Below are positions 52,021 to 61,035 of a stretch of DNA of 64,000 nt, piece after piece; position 1 is the first letter of the stretch, and the number at the start of each line of letters is the position of its first letter. The stretch spans positions 2,653,320-2,717,319 of the forward strand of contig NZ_RAPN01000001.1 of NCBI RefSeq assembly GCF_003610535.1. Direction: 5' to 3'. The notes below the pieces were generated by a model that was not told the DNA's origin, ran no database searches, and was given only the letters and a program-made list of their open reading frames with translations. The position numbers and the translations under genes are program-made. The stretch is from Mangrovibacterium diazotrophicum (lineage in GTDB: Bacteria > Bacteroidota > Bacteroidia > Bacteroidales > Prolixibacteraceae).

Positions 52021-53055
52021 ATGAAGAAAACAAACTTGAAGATTCTATACGCCATACAAGGTACAGGAAACGGGCACCTGGCCCGAGCAACCGAAATTGT
52101 TCCAATGTTGAACAAACTGGGCGATACCGACGTGCTTGTCAGTGGCATACAAGGCGACATTCAGTTGCCATTCCCCGTCAAATATCATTTTTACGGTCTT
52201 AGTTTCATTTTTGGCAAAAAAGGAGGCGTCAGCTTGTGGCAGACGGTTCGCCGCTCGCGGCCATTCCGACTTTTACGCGACATCCTGAAACTACCCGTGA
52301 ACGACTATGATTTGGTGATCTGCGACTTTGAACCGGTAACCGCCTGGGCTTGTAAAATACGCGGAAAAAAATGCGTTGGGCTGAGCCACCAGAATGCGGT
52401 TCTACATCCCCAAGCGCCAAAACCAGCACACCACGACCTCATGGGTCACTTTATCCTGAAGTACTATTCGCCAGCCTCCGTGAAATACGGGTTCCATTTT
52501 AAAGCACTGGACGAAAAAAACTTTACGCCTGTGATTCGCCCGGACATCCGAAAAAAGAATCCGACCAATAAAGGTCACTACACCGTATATCTTCCGGCCT
52601 ACAGCAACGAAGAAATTGAACTAATTCTAAGTCAGTTCCCGCAATACAACTGGGAAGTTTTCTCGAAACACAGCAAAGAAAGCTACCGCGAAGGTTCCAT
52701 CTGGTTTCGTCCGGTTTCGCTGAACGATTTCAGTGAATCCTTTGTGAGCTGCGCCGGAATCCTCTGCACTGCCGGATTCGAGACACCGGCTGAAGCCATC
52801 CACATGGGGAAAAAGCTTTGTGTGATCCCCATGAAAAAACAATACGAACAAGCCTGCAACGCGGCTTTCGTTGGGAATATGGGCGTCCGGGTACTCACCA
52901 ACTGGCACGAGTCCCACAAACAACTGGCTGATTGGCTTCAATACGACGAACCTCTGAAAATCAATTATCCGGATGAAACATTCCGTATTCTTGAGCGACT
53001 TGTAGAAGATTGCGAAGCGGAACTATGCAAAAAAATGGCCGCTTCAATCGACTGA
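52021..53055 (+). CDS. Glycosyltransferase-like protein (MJ1255/VC2487 family)
   Basis: A 344-residue protein with a GT-B fold pattern. The N-terminal glycine-rich motif IQGTGNGHLARATEI (12-26) matches the MJ1255/VC2487 glycosyltransferase family. The C-terminal half has FVSCAGILCTAGFETPAEAIHMGKKLCVIPMKKQYEQACNA in its sugar-nucleotide site (quoted in two parts: AGFETPAEAIHMGK and IPMKKQYEQACNA). The substrate is unknown. It is cytoplasmic, with no membrane segment. It sits between the LpxH-like gene and two SRPBCC genes, probably in one transcription unit. Confidence 0.75.
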   Translation: MKKTNLKILYAIQGTGNGHLARATEIVPMLNKLGDTDVLVSGIQGDIQLPFPVKYHFYGLSFIFGKKGGVSLWQTVRRSRPFRLLRDILKLPVNDYDLVICDFEPVTAWACKIRGKKCVGLSHQNAVLHPQAPKPAHHDLMGHFILKYYSPASVKYGFHFKALDEKNFTPVIRPDIRKKNPTNKGHYTVYLPAYSNEEIELILSQFPQYNWEVFSKHSKESYREGSIWFRPVSLNDFSESFVSCAGILCTAGFETPAEAIHMGKKLCVIPMKKQYEQACNAAFVGNMGVRVLTNWHESHKQLADWLQYDEPLKINYPDETFRILERLVEDCEAELCKKMAASID

Positions 53056-53100
53056 CATTCAAACAAACAGACAACAGAATTACACGAAAATCTACCCCAA

Positions 53101-53658
53101 ATGCAACGGAAGTATATCTACCTTCTTCTACCCGTCTTCACGTTCGCGGGTATTGGCTTGTTGCTTCCCCGCGAAGTAAAAGTTGAACGATCAGTGCGTA
53201 TCAACGCCCCTATTGAGTCGGTATTTCAACAGGTTTCCGATTTGAGAAGCTGGGACGAATGGTCGGGACTGATGCCTACCGACTCGGCAATGAATCTCGA
53301 ATTCCTGCACGATGCGAAGGCTGACACTGGCTACTGTTGGCTGACCAAAGAAATCGTTCCTCAGAAACGTCGTCTCCTGGTAACAGGAACCGCATGGTGC
53401 GACTCGCTAAGCGCCAAAATGAGCTTCGACAAAGACGATATTGCCAGCAGCTGCTTCCACTTTTCTGAACAAGACGGCACAACCGTCGTGCGCTGGGAAT
53501 TCCGAAAAAAGCTCGACAACAATCTGATTGGCGCCTGGGCTGGCCCATTCATTCATAACATTGTAGCTCCGGACCTGGCAGTTGGGTTGAACCGTTTAAA
53601 ATCGGTTAGCGAAGAAAAAGAGCACGACCGTCAAATTTCGGAATTGCAAACCAGGTAA
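53101..53658 (+). CDS. SRPBCC-fold (polyketide cyclase/START-like) protein
   Basis: A 185-residue protein with an N-terminal hydrophobic segment (YLLLPVFTFAGIGLLL, residues 6-21) and a single SRPBCC domain: RSVRINAPIESVFQQVSDLRSWDEW is the characteristic first strand and helix (33-57, quoted as INAPIESVFQQVSDLRSW). SRPBCC domains bind hydrophobic ligands; no substrate can be assigned. It is the shorter relative of the next gene and lies 45 bases after the glycosyltransferase. Confidence 0.8.
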   Translation: MQRKYIYLLLPVFTFAGIGLLLPREVKVERSVRINAPIESVFQQVSDLRSWDEWSGLMPTDSAMNLEFLHDAKADTGYCWLTKEIVPQKRRLLVTGTAWCDSLSAKMSFDKDDIASSCFHFSEQDGTTVVRWEFRKKLDNNLIGAWAGPFIHNIVAPDLAVGLNRLKSVSEEKEHDRQISELQTR

Positions 53659-53766
53659 TTCTCTGTACTACTTTTGTACTCGGTTGGTAAGCTGAACAAA
53701 ATAACTAGTCGGCTCGTTTAAGGTGATGATTAACAATAAGTCGACACCTTTTAAAACTCAAACCCG

Positions 53767-54774
53767 ATGAAAATCCTGAAAAAAATACTGCTGACAGTCA
53801 TTATTCTGGCTCTAGTATTTGTCATTATTGCCTGGTTTTTACCACAAAACATTGAAATTAATCGCCAGATCAAAATAGATGCGCCCGCTCGGGTTGTTTT
53901 CAACCAGGTGAATGATTTGCGGAGCTGGCAAAAATGGGCTGTCTGGAACCAGATTGATCCGGACATGAAAATCAGTTACGAGAAACTCGGAATTGGCCAG
54001 GGCGCAGGCTATCATTGGGAAAGCGAGAACGAACAAGTCGGTAAGGGCTCCTTGTTTATCGAAACCTCTGTCCCTTACGATTCCATCTTAATTCAACTTT
54101 CATTTGACGGACACGGCGACGCTCAGGCACCCTTTTACTTCACCGAAGAAAACAAACAGACAAACGTTTCCTGGAGTTTCAAAACCGACCTTGGCAACAA
54201 CCCGCTCCTACGCTGGATGGGACTCCTGTTCGACAGTATGATCGGACCCGATCTTGAGAAGGGATTGGAGAACCTGAAAGTTGTAGCAGAAACCATTTAC
54301 CAGGAGAAACAGCCACTAGTTGAACTGCAAACACTGCCGGAAATGAATTACATCAGTGTCCGCGACAGTGTTGTGTTTTCCATGATCTCAGCAGAAATGG
54401 CGCGCATGTACGGCGATTTGTATGCTTACCTCCAGAAAGAAGGGTTGCAAATGGCCGATGTGCCTTATGCCATTTACCACAAAATTGACGGCGATATTAT
54501 TGACCTCGAATGTGGCATCCCGGTTTTGGGGAAAGTTGCCGGCGCTGGCGATATTCTGGCTGGTACTATGCCAAGTCGTACTTATGCTGAAGCCGATCAT
54601 ATTGGCGCTTACGAAACACTGGGCCAAACACACGAATTCATTCAGCAATGGCTAAAATCGCACAACATCGTATTGGCCGGTTCTCCAATGGAAAAGTACC
54701 TCACCGATCCGTACGAAGTAACAGATACCACCCAATGGATTACCGCAGTCTTTTACCCGGTTGCGGTGGAATAG
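53767..54774 (+). CDS. SRPBCC domain fused to a GyrI-like ligand-binding domain
   Basis: A 335-residue protein. A transmembrane segment (ILLTVIILALVFVIIAWFLP, ~6-25) precedes an SRPBCC domain (~33-165, KIDAPARVVFNQVNDLRSW) and a GyrI/AraC effector-binding domain (~180-335, LPEMNYISVRD and GIPVLGKV). There is no DNA-binding helix-turn-helix, so it is a binding or sensor protein rather than a regulator. Its first half duplicates the previous gene; together they look like a tandem pair that gained the second domain by fusion. Ligand unknown. Confidence 0.82.
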   Translation: MKILKKILLTVIILALVFVIIAWFLPQNIEINRQIKIDAPARVVFNQVNDLRSWQKWAVWNQIDPDMKISYEKLGIGQGAGYHWESENEQVGKGSLFIETSVPYDSILIQLSFDGHGDAQAPFYFTEENKQTNVSWSFKTDLGNNPLLRWMGLLFDSMIGPDLEKGLENLKVVAETIYQEKQPLVELQTLPEMNYISVRDSVVFSMISAEMARMYGDLYAYLQKEGLQMADVPYAIYHKIDGDIIDLECGIPVLGKVAGAGDILAGTMPSRTYAEADHIGAYETLGQTHEFIQQWLKSHNIVLAGSPMEKYLTDPYEVTDTTQWITAVFYPVAVE

Positions 54775-55087
54775 TCGTGAGTTATCAGACGTGAGTTGTG
54801 AGACGGAATACGTGGTTCGCTGAGAGTGTATAAGGTGGAGTGATCAGTGGTTAGTCGCAGTGATCAGGACAGCAACTAGTCATGAGTATTGAGATGTGAG
54901 TCACAGAACTGAATGCATGGAGCACGGAGAGTGTGAAGATGAGAGTGATCAGTGGTCAGTCGCAGTGATCAGAACAACAACTAGTAGTGAGACATGAGAC
55001 TGAATACCTGAAGTGCTGAGAGTCTGCAATGGAAAAAGTGAGTGAAGTTTCACTCTAAACCCGAAACACATAACTCGAAACGACTTC
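54775..55087. repeat. Non-coding degenerate tandem repeat rich in GTGATCAGT
   Basis: Two related units begin at about 54838 and 54943, 105 bp apart, each reading GAGTGATCAGTGGT, then AGTCGCAGTGATCAG and CAACTAGT. Shorter GTGAG/TGAGAC words fill the rest. There is no gene. The content resembles the low-complexity intergenic repeats common in Bacteroidota. Confidence 0.75.
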
Positions 55088-55816
55088 CTATTCTATCACT
55101 TGGCTATCCAAAAACTTATTGATCCAGGAAAGCTCCCCATGGTTTTTGTGCAAGCTGACTAGCAACGTATCGAAAGCTTTTTCATCGTCGGTTTCATAGT
55201 ATGCTTTCAGCAGAAACAGCTCGACCATCATTTTAAACCAGCAACAGTCCGGACACTTTTGCTGCCCCATCAGCTCCAAGGTCTTTTGATAAAGCTGAAT
55301 AGCTTCTTTTTTATTACCGCCCAGCAAACGAGGTTTATAAAACAACATGTTCGCCTGCTCAAAACTCAGCAAAGGCTCCGACTCATTCAGTTCTTCCGCT
55401 TTTCGAAGGGCTGCCTGGTGACGCGCATAATAAACCGGTGCCTGAACCATCGACAGCGCGATTTGATAAGCGTGCAAACAAGCATCAATGCAATAGAATG
55501 CTGCCTCTTTGGGATATTTTAATTTGGCACGTTCCACCTGCTCAAACGCAAGAGTCAGTTCGTCCCGGGCTTCGTCTTTTCGTTCATTCCCCAGGTAGTA
55601 ACCAATCAAGCCATAACGAGCTAACAGGATTTCCTTTTGCGCTGAAACGGAAGAATCGCCCAGCGCCTCCAGTTGCTCAATCAAACCGGGCCATTGGTCC
55701 ATCCGGTCATCAATATACGTGCGATACAATTCGCATTGTAAATCGACAATTTTCGTCTGAGCAAAAACGCCAGCATTCGTACAAACCAGAAAGAGAATTA
55801 TCATTATCCAGCGCAT
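55088..55816 (-). CDS. Secreted TPR-like protein of unknown function
   Basis: A 242-residue protein from the ATG at 55814-55816, which opens with a clear signal peptide (IMIILFLVCTNAGVFAQ); a longer in-frame reading overlaps crtW and is rejected. The mature part is alpha-helical, with helix pairs suggestive of TPR-like repeats (AFEQVERAKLKYPKEAAFYC, PLLSFEQANMLFYKPRLLGG, ELFLLKAYYETDDEKAF) and a CPDCC cluster. It is 2 bases downstream of crtW, so it is co-transcribed with the carotenoid genes. It may be a periplasmic or exported protein unrelated to pigment synthesis; no function is assigned. Confidence 0.75.
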   Translation of the reverse strand: MRWIMIILFLVCTNAGVFAQTKIVDLQCELYRTYIDDRMDQWPGLIEQLEALGDSSVSAQKEILLARYGLIGYYLGNERKDEARDELTLAFEQVERAKLKYPKEAAFYCIDACLHAYQIALSMVQAPVYYARHQAALRKAEELNESEPLLSFEQANMLFYKPRLLGGNKKEAIQLYQKTLELMGQQKCPDCCWFKMMVELFLLKAYYETDDEKAFDTLLVSLHKNHGELSWINKFLDSQVIE

Positions 55817-55818
55817 CT

Positions 55819-56517
55819 TCAGACCTCCTTCTGTTTTTGCAACGATTTGTCCTTTTCGCGGTAGAGTTGCCACCAGGGAATCCGCGGAATTTCGTGATGT
55901 TCCCAATGGTAGCCAAAAAAATAGCAACTCAGCATCGCCCACCAATGCGGCCCTCGCTGGCTGCGCGCCTGGTGCGGACGCATCTCGTCGCTGTGCGGTC
56001 TTCGATGCGGCAAATAGGTTCCAACGAAAAACAACTGGAAGCTCGCAAGCACGGCAGGAACAATCCAGAAAACAATCAACCGGGGTACCTCAACCCAAAT
56101 CTTCAACACATTGAAAACTATGGCCATGAACAGGAATTGCCAAATGGTAGCGTAGCGTTTCAGAAAAACAAACCACCAAACTAATACATTTTGAGAGCGC
56201 GTGTAATAATCGGGATCCTTTTCGGTTGCCGGAAATCGATGATGCAAATAATGATTGGCGCGCAGCTTCTTGTACGACAATCCCGCAAAGAACACCGAAG
56301 CCACCCAGCCAAAAAAGTCGTTGAGTTTCCGGTCCGGACTCACCAGGCCATGCATCGCATCGTGACCGGTGATAAACAAGCCGGTGTACAAATAAGCCTG
56401 GAGCAATAGATGAAAATACATCCACAGAGAATGAATATCCACCGGCGCATAAAGCAAGCTCCAAACCAGGTGCCCCAGCCAACAAAGCAAAATCAATATG
56501 GCGATAAAAACTCCCAT
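55819..56517 (-). CDS. crtW: Beta-carotene ketolase-like carotenoid oxygenase
   Basis: A 232-residue integral-membrane di-iron oxygenase from the ATG at 56515-56517, which overlaps the stop of the preceding gene by one base. The three histidine boxes are H52DAMH56, H89YLHH93 and H204WEHH208, as in CrtW 4-ketolases and membrane fatty-acid desaturases. Length matches CrtW (about 240). Four hydrophobic segments flank the boxes. Its place in an operon with carotenoid hydratase and desaturase genes makes ketolase much more likely than fatty-acid desaturase. It should introduce the C4 keto group on a beta ring. Confidence 0.88.
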   Translation of the reverse strand: MGVFIAILILLCWLGHLVWSLLYAPVDIHSLWMYFHLLLQAYLYTGLFITGHDAMHGLVSPDRKLNDFFGWVASVFFAGLSYKKLRANHYLHHRFPATEKDPDYYTRSQNVLVWWFVFLKRYATIWQFLFMAIVFNVLKIWVEVPRLIVFWIVPAVLASFQLFFVGTYLPHRRPHSDEMRPHQARSQRGPHWWAMLSCYFFGYHWEHHEIPRIPWWQLYREKDKSLQKQKEV

Positions 56518-57161
56518 CAGGCAATGTTCAATTTCAGATGAAGTGCCAAAAAGAATAGAAACTGGCACACAACAATCCAAACAGCAAGCGGATTCCGGAT
56601 GTTCAGTTTCAAGTCCTTCATTCCGGCGAGCAACAAGTACGACAGCAAAAACCAATCGACATAATTTTTGAACGGAATAGCTCCGTTCTCCCAGCTCCAC
56701 ATGTCATACCGAATGGCGACCGGCTCCATGACGAAGTCGAACAAAACCATTAGTAAAGCGCCAACTACCGGCATCCACCATTTCAATTTTAAAGCTGATA
56801 ATCCCACAAAAACACCGTAGCACAAAACCAGCCAGTTTACGCCAATCAACAGCGGCGTTTGCCAAAGTTTCAAACCCAGCACCAGGCCGTAGGTGTAGTG
56901 ACCAAACAACAAACCCGTTTGAGTACCCACCAATTCAGCGGCGAAACCCGCAACCGCGACAGCCAGCAGAGCAAGGAATACCCGAACAGACAATGATGTC
57001 TGAAAATACAGCAACACCAGAAAAGAAAATAAAAGGTTCCAGGCGCTGAGCTGCTTGAAAATACCTTCCGTTTCCGGAAGGCTAAAACCAACGATTCCGA
57101 CGAAATAAAGAACGGCCACAACAATTCGAGCCGACCAAATTAGTTTGCGTCTGTCAGGCAT
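56517..57161 (-). CDS. cruF: Carotenoid 1,2-hydratase-like protein (CruF family)
   Basis: A 214-residue membrane protein with about seven hydrophobic segments, of the DUF422/CruF family. Conserved features include LVGTQTGLLFGHYTYG, LVLCYGVF and MEPVAIRYDMWSW. Family members add water across the 1,2 double bond of an acyclic psi end. The gene is coupled at both sides: its start lies inside the end of crtD (8-base overlap), and its stop overlaps the crtW ATG. The reaction is inferred from family and context. Confidence 0.82.
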   Translation of the reverse strand: MPDRRKLIWSARIVVAVLYFVGIVGFSLPETEGIFKQLSAWNLLFSFLVLLYFQTSLSVRVFLALLAVAVAGFAAELVGTQTGLLFGHYTYGLVLGLKLWQTPLLIGVNWLVLCYGVFVGLSALKLKWWMPVVGALLMVLFDFVMEPVAIRYDMWSWENGAIPFKNYVDWFLLSYLLLAGMKDLKLNIRNPLAVWIVVCQFLFFLALHLKLNIA

Positions 57162-58620
57162 AACTTCCCTCCTTTTCTTTGATCAGATCGGCCGCTATTT
57201 TTGCCGAAGCCAAACACAACGGGATGCCTCCTCCTGGGTGAACGCTGCCTCCAACAAAATAAACTCCCGGCAAATCTTTTCGAACATTCGGATGACGGCG
57301 AAATGCAGCAAACAGGCTGTTCGAACTCGCACCGTAAATCGCTCCGCCAACCGACGAGGTCAGGCTCTCAATCTGCAGCGGATCGAGAACGTGCTCCGCT
57401 ACAATCTGCTCGTTGACCGATGCCTTCAACATCCGCTCCAGCTTCAGGACAATTTGCTTTCTGGTTTTCGAGATCAGGTTCTGCCAGTTTTGTCCGGAAT
57501 TAACCGGTGCATTCACCATCACAAACCAATTCTCCATCTCTGGCGGCGCATCATCCGGATTTTGCTTGCTGCTCACATAAACGTAAACCGTCGGGTCATC
57601 GCAAATGGTTTTGCGCCTGAACAGACATTCGAATTCGTTCGCGTAATTTTCGCTGAAAAAAATATTGTGCAGGTCAAGCTCCTGGTATTGTCGTTTCATA
57701 CCCCAATAAAAAATCATAGCCGAACTGGATGGCTCCTGTTTTTTCAATTCGCGGAACCGCCCGACATCCATCAGCAGCTTGTCGTAAAAATAGCGCACAT
57801 CAACGTCGCTTACTACCAAATCGAAATCATGCTGTTGACCACCAATCAACAGGGCTTTCGGCCCTTCCCCGCCCGCAAGTACTTTTTGCACCGGTGTCGT
57901 AAAATGAAATTCAACTCCTGACCGCTCTGCCTGTTTTTGAAGAGCGGTGGCAATCGCATACATGCCCCGATCCGGGAAATAGGCACCCAGATTGTGCTCC
58001 AAATGAGCAATCACCTGAAGTGTCGCCGGAGCCTCGTAGGGATTTGAGCCATTGTAAGTCGCAAACCGATCGAACAATTGCACGAGACGCGGATCGCTGA
58101 ACGATGCTTTGTTCTTACGATGAAGTTTAGCGAGCGCCTGGATGCGTGGCAGCTGCAACGCTCGCCAAAGATTCGGCAGGGTGATGAGTTTACTCAGCCG
58201 GTGAAATGAACTGAAGATGAAAATCGTCGCTGTTACCCGATAAATAAAACTTGCCTTTTTCAGATATTTCAGAACCGACTCACTACTGTCTGAAGTTTTC
58301 TCGCTGACCTCTTTCGCAAATCGATGCGGATCGGCATACGCATTAATCACGCTTCCATCTTCGTAAAAATAGCGCGTAACAACATCCAGCTTTCGGTACG
58401 GTATCCGCAAATCGTCGTCGAGCAGTTCGTCGAGTAAATGCGGCAAGGTAAACAACGATGGTCCTTTGTCGAACCGAAAACCACCGGCTTGCAGCTCGTT
58501 TAATTTTCCGCCAGCCTTTTCGGCTTTTTCGTACACAACGACCTTCCACCCCATGCGGGCCAGCCGAATGGCAACTGCCAATCCGCCTATTCCGGCGCCA
58601 ATAACTCCTGCATTCTTCAT
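57154..58620 (-). CDS. crtD: Carotenoid desaturase of the CrtD type
   Basis: A 488-residue FAD-dependent desaturase. The dinucleotide-binding motif GVIGAGIGGLAVAIRLA is at 5-21, and the C-terminal FAD motif is YFVGGSVHPGGGIPLCL (~448-464). It is paralogous to the divergently transcribed crtI. Its position with a CruF-like hydratase and CrtW suggests it is the hydroxycarotenoid 3,4-desaturase (CrtD) rather than a second phytoene desaturase. It heads the minus-strand crtD-cruF-crtW-TPR operon. Confidence 0.87.
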   Translation of the reverse strand: MKNAGVIGAGIGGLAVAIRLARMGWKVVVYEKAEKAGGKLNELQAGGFRFDKGPSLFTLPHLLDELLDDDLRIPYRKLDVVTRYFYEDGSVINAYADPHRFAKEVSEKTSDSSESVLKYLKKASFIYRVTATIFIFSSFHRLSKLITLPNLWRALQLPRIQALAKLHRKNKASFSDPRLVQLFDRFATYNGSNPYEAPATLQVIAHLEHNLGAYFPDRGMYAIATALQKQAERSGVEFHFTTPVQKVLAGGEGPKALLIGGQQHDFDLVVSDVDVRYFYDKLLMDVGRFRELKKQEPSSSAMIFYWGMKRQYQELDLHNIFFSENYANEFECLFRRKTICDDPTVYVYVSSKQNPDDAPPEMENWFVMVNAPVNSGQNWQNLISKTRKQIVLKLERMLKASVNEQIVAEHVLDPLQIESLTSSVGGAIYGASSNSLFAAFRRHPNVRKDLPGVYFVGGSVHPGGGIPLCLASAKIAADLIKEKEGSYA

Positions 58621-58688
58621 GCTTATTCCTTTCGGTTTTAGCTATCTAAACAGTTGTACAAAAAAAATTCTTCATCAGAATAAAACTT

Positions 58689-58717
58689 TTTGGATCTAAT
58701 TTGTTTAACTATTTTGA
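58689..58717 (+). promoter_or_regulatory. Candidate promoter of crtI
   Basis: TTTG at 58689-58692 is followed after 17 bases by TATTTTGA at 58710-58717, close to the Bacteroidota TTTG/TAnnTTTG pattern but one base short in the -7 element. It lies in the 113-bp divergent spacer between crtD and crtI. I saw no comparable match for crtD. Confidence 0.35.
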
Positions 58718-58733
58718 ATATTTCTTAAACACT

Positions 58734-60218
58734 ATGGCAAAAAAAGCACTCATCGTCGGAACCGGATTGGCCGGACTATCAACCGCACTTCGGCTTACAA
58801 GCAAAGGCTACGAAGTTGAAATGGTTGAAAAATATCACCAGCCGGGAGGCCGACTGAACCTGCTCGAAAAGGACGGTTTCAAGTTCGACATGGCTCCGAC
58901 TTTCTTCAGTATGAGCTACGAATTCAAAGAGCTGGCCGACTACTGCAACATTCCGATGCCTTTTGAATTTGTAGAGCTGGATCCGCTTTATGCCGTTCAT
59001 TTTGAAGGAGACAAACGCTCCTATTTGATCTACAAGGATCTGAAAAAACTAGCAGAAGAATTCGCCGATTTGGAAGTTGACTTGGAAGAAAAGCTTCGCC
59101 GTTTCCTGAAATCTGCCGGAGAAATATTTCACGATACCGAAAATATTGTGATCAAGCAAAATTTTGACAGCCTTATTGGCTACCTGCTGAAGTTGACCCG
59201 GGTTCCGGTTAAACACGCGCCCAAAATGTTTTATTCGATGTGGAAGGAGATGGAGAAGAATTTCGATTCATTTGAGGTGAAGGTGATTTTCTCGCTGGTC
59301 GGTTTCTTTCTCGGCTCCACCCCATTTGACACACCTGCCGTGTATTCCATGTTGAATTACACCGAGCTGGTTCACGATGGCTACCACAACGTGAAAGGTG
59401 GCATGTACAAAATTGTCGAAGGTGTTGTAAAAGAACTTGAGAAGAGAAATGTTCGCATGCATTTCAATGTTGAAATTGATCAGTTTGAACAGCGAAACGG
59501 AACCCTTTCGGCCTTCACCGACAAAAGCGGAAAGCGCTGGGAAGCCGACGTCTTTGTGGTTAATGCCGACGCTGCCTCTTTTCGCGGACAAGTCCTCCAA
59601 CGCCCCAAATTCAACACCGAGAAACTGGACGCTAAAAAGTGGACCTTGGCGCCACTGACCATTTACCTGGGTCTCGACACCAAGGTGAAAGGCATGTATC
59701 ACCACAATTATTTCCTGAGAAGAAATTTCGAAGAATACGCCCATAAAATTTTCAAAAACAGCATCAAATTAGACAAACCGTACTATTACGTTAACATCCA
59801 GTCGATGCACAACCCGGACTACGCGCCGCCCGGAAAGGAAAGCGTGTTTATTCTATGTCCGGTACCCGACCTGCGCTACAAACCCAACTGGGACGATGCT
59901 GAATCCATCGCCGATGCAATTATACAGGACATGAGCAAGCGCACCGGGTTCGACTTTGTGGCGCACACCGAAACCCGCGTGGTTTACCACCCGCAACAGT
60001 GGGAAGGCATGTTCAACCTCTACCGTGGAAGCGGCTTGGGGCTGGCACACGACCTAAACCAGGTTGGTGGATTTCGCCCGTCGAACAAGGACGAACAGCT
60101 GGATAATCTCTATTACACCGGAGCGTCAACAGTCCCCGGAACGGGGCTGCCTATGACGGTTATTTCATCGCGCTTAGTAACTGAAAGAATTTTGAAAGAC
60201 CATGGAACTTTATCGTAA
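58734..60218 (+). CDS. crtI: Phytoene desaturase
   Basis: A 494-residue FAD enzyme converting phytoene to lycopene. The start at 58734 (MAKKALIVGTGLAGLS) puts the dinucleotide motif at residues 7-20; an upstream ATG would add 11 unneeded residues. The C-terminal motif YYTGASTVPGTGLPMTVIS is the CrtI signature. It heads the plus-strand crtI-crtB-crtYcd operon and is divergent from crtD. Its last 17 bases overlap the crtB start. Confidence 0.95.
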   Translation: MAKKALIVGTGLAGLSTALRLTSKGYEVEMVEKYHQPGGRLNLLEKDGFKFDMAPTFFSMSYEFKELADYCNIPMPFEFVELDPLYAVHFEGDKRSYLIYKDLKKLAEEFADLEVDLEEKLRRFLKSAGEIFHDTENIVIKQNFDSLIGYLLKLTRVPVKHAPKMFYSMWKEMEKNFDSFEVKVIFSLVGFFLGSTPFDTPAVYSMLNYTELVHDGYHNVKGGMYKIVEGVVKELEKRNVRMHFNVEIDQFEQRNGTLSAFTDKSGKRWEADVFVVNADAASFRGQVLQRPKFNTEKLDAKKWTLAPLTIYLGLDTKVKGMYHHNYFLRRNFEEYAHKIFKNSIKLDKPYYYVNIQSMHNPDYAPPGKESVFILCPVPDLRYKPNWDDAESIADAIIQDMSKRTGFDFVAHTETRVVYHPQQWEGMFNLYRGSGLGLAHDLNQVGGFRPSNKDEQLDNLYYTGASTVPGTGLPMTVISSRLVTERILKDHGTLS

Positions 60219-61035
60219 AAACAACCTGGACTGCAGTCGCATAACGACTCGTAACTACAGCACGTCATTTTCGTTGGGTGTGCGCATGCTCAACCCCACT
60301 TACCGGCGAGGCATTTACAGCATTTACGGTTTTGTGAGGTATGCCGACGAAATTGTGGACACCTTTTTCGAGCAAGACCAGCAGACGATCTTCAACGAGT
60401 TTAAAGCGGAAACATGGAAAGCGCTGGAACGTCGGTTCAGCATCAACCCGATCATTGATAGCTTCCAGCAAGCCGTGCATGATTATAGCATCGACCGCCA
60501 TCTGATTGAGGCTTTTCTGCACAGCATGGAAATGGACTTGTACAAAAGCGAGTACGACGAGAGCCTGTTGGAAACTTACATTTACGGATCGGCAGAAGTT
60601 GTGGGACTAATGTGCCTGCGCGTTTTTTACTTCGACGAACCCGAAAAATATGATGAGCTGGTTGAGCCAGCCCGCAAGCTGGGTGCCGCTTTCCAAAAAG
60701 TGAACTTCCTGCGTGATGCCCAGGATGATTTTGAAAACAAAGGACGCATTTACTTTAAAAATATCGACTTCAGAAATTTTGATACTGCCTCAAAAGAAGC
60801 CATTGAACAGGAAATAGAACAGGATTTCAAAGATGCATACGCCGGAATTAGAGCCTTGAAAAAGGAAGTTCGTTTCGGCGTATACCTTGCGTACATTTAT
60901 TACCTTCGTCTCTTCAGAAAAATACAACATGCTCGGCCGATTGATATTTTGCGAACCCGTTTCCGGGTTTCCAACCGCAAGAAAATCTATTTGTTGGCCA
61001 ACGCATACTTGAAGAACGCTTTTAATATTTTGTAA
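60202..61035 (+). CDS. crtB: Phytoene synthase
   Basis: A 277-residue prenyltransferase that joins two geranylgeranyl diphosphates into phytoene. The two Asp-rich motifs are D49EIVD53 and R171DAQDD176. SAEVVGLMC is the family block between them. The start overlaps crtI by 17 bases, and its stop abuts the next ATG exactly, so translation of the three genes is linked. Confidence 0.95.
   Translation: MELYRKNNLDCSRITTRNYSTSFSLGVRMLNPTYRRGIYSIYGFVRYADEIVDTFFEQDQQTIFNEFKAETWKALERRFSINPIIDSFQQAVHDYSIDRHLIEAFLHSMEMDLYKSEYDESLLETYIYGSAEVVGLMCLRVFYFDEPEKYDELVEPARKLGAAFQKVNFLRDAQDDFENKGRIYFKNIDFRNFDTASKEAIEQEIEQDFKDAYAGIRALKKEVRFGVYLAYIYYLRLFRKIQHARPIDILRTRFRVSNRKKIYLLANAYLKNAFNIL

Noticed and set aside
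53767-54774. GyrI-like domain taken as sign of an AraC-type regulator
   Set aside because: No helix-turn-helix is present and the protein begins with a transmembrane segment.
54838-55000. CRISPR-like array from the repeated GTGATCAGT words
   Set aside because: Units are long, degenerate and of irregular spacing, spacers are not unique, and there are no cas genes.
55819-56700. Longer start for crtW at 56700 and longer start for the TPR-like gene at 55945
   Set aside because: The extensions overlap the neighbouring genes and lack family similarity; the internal ATGs give normal N-termini and tight coupling.
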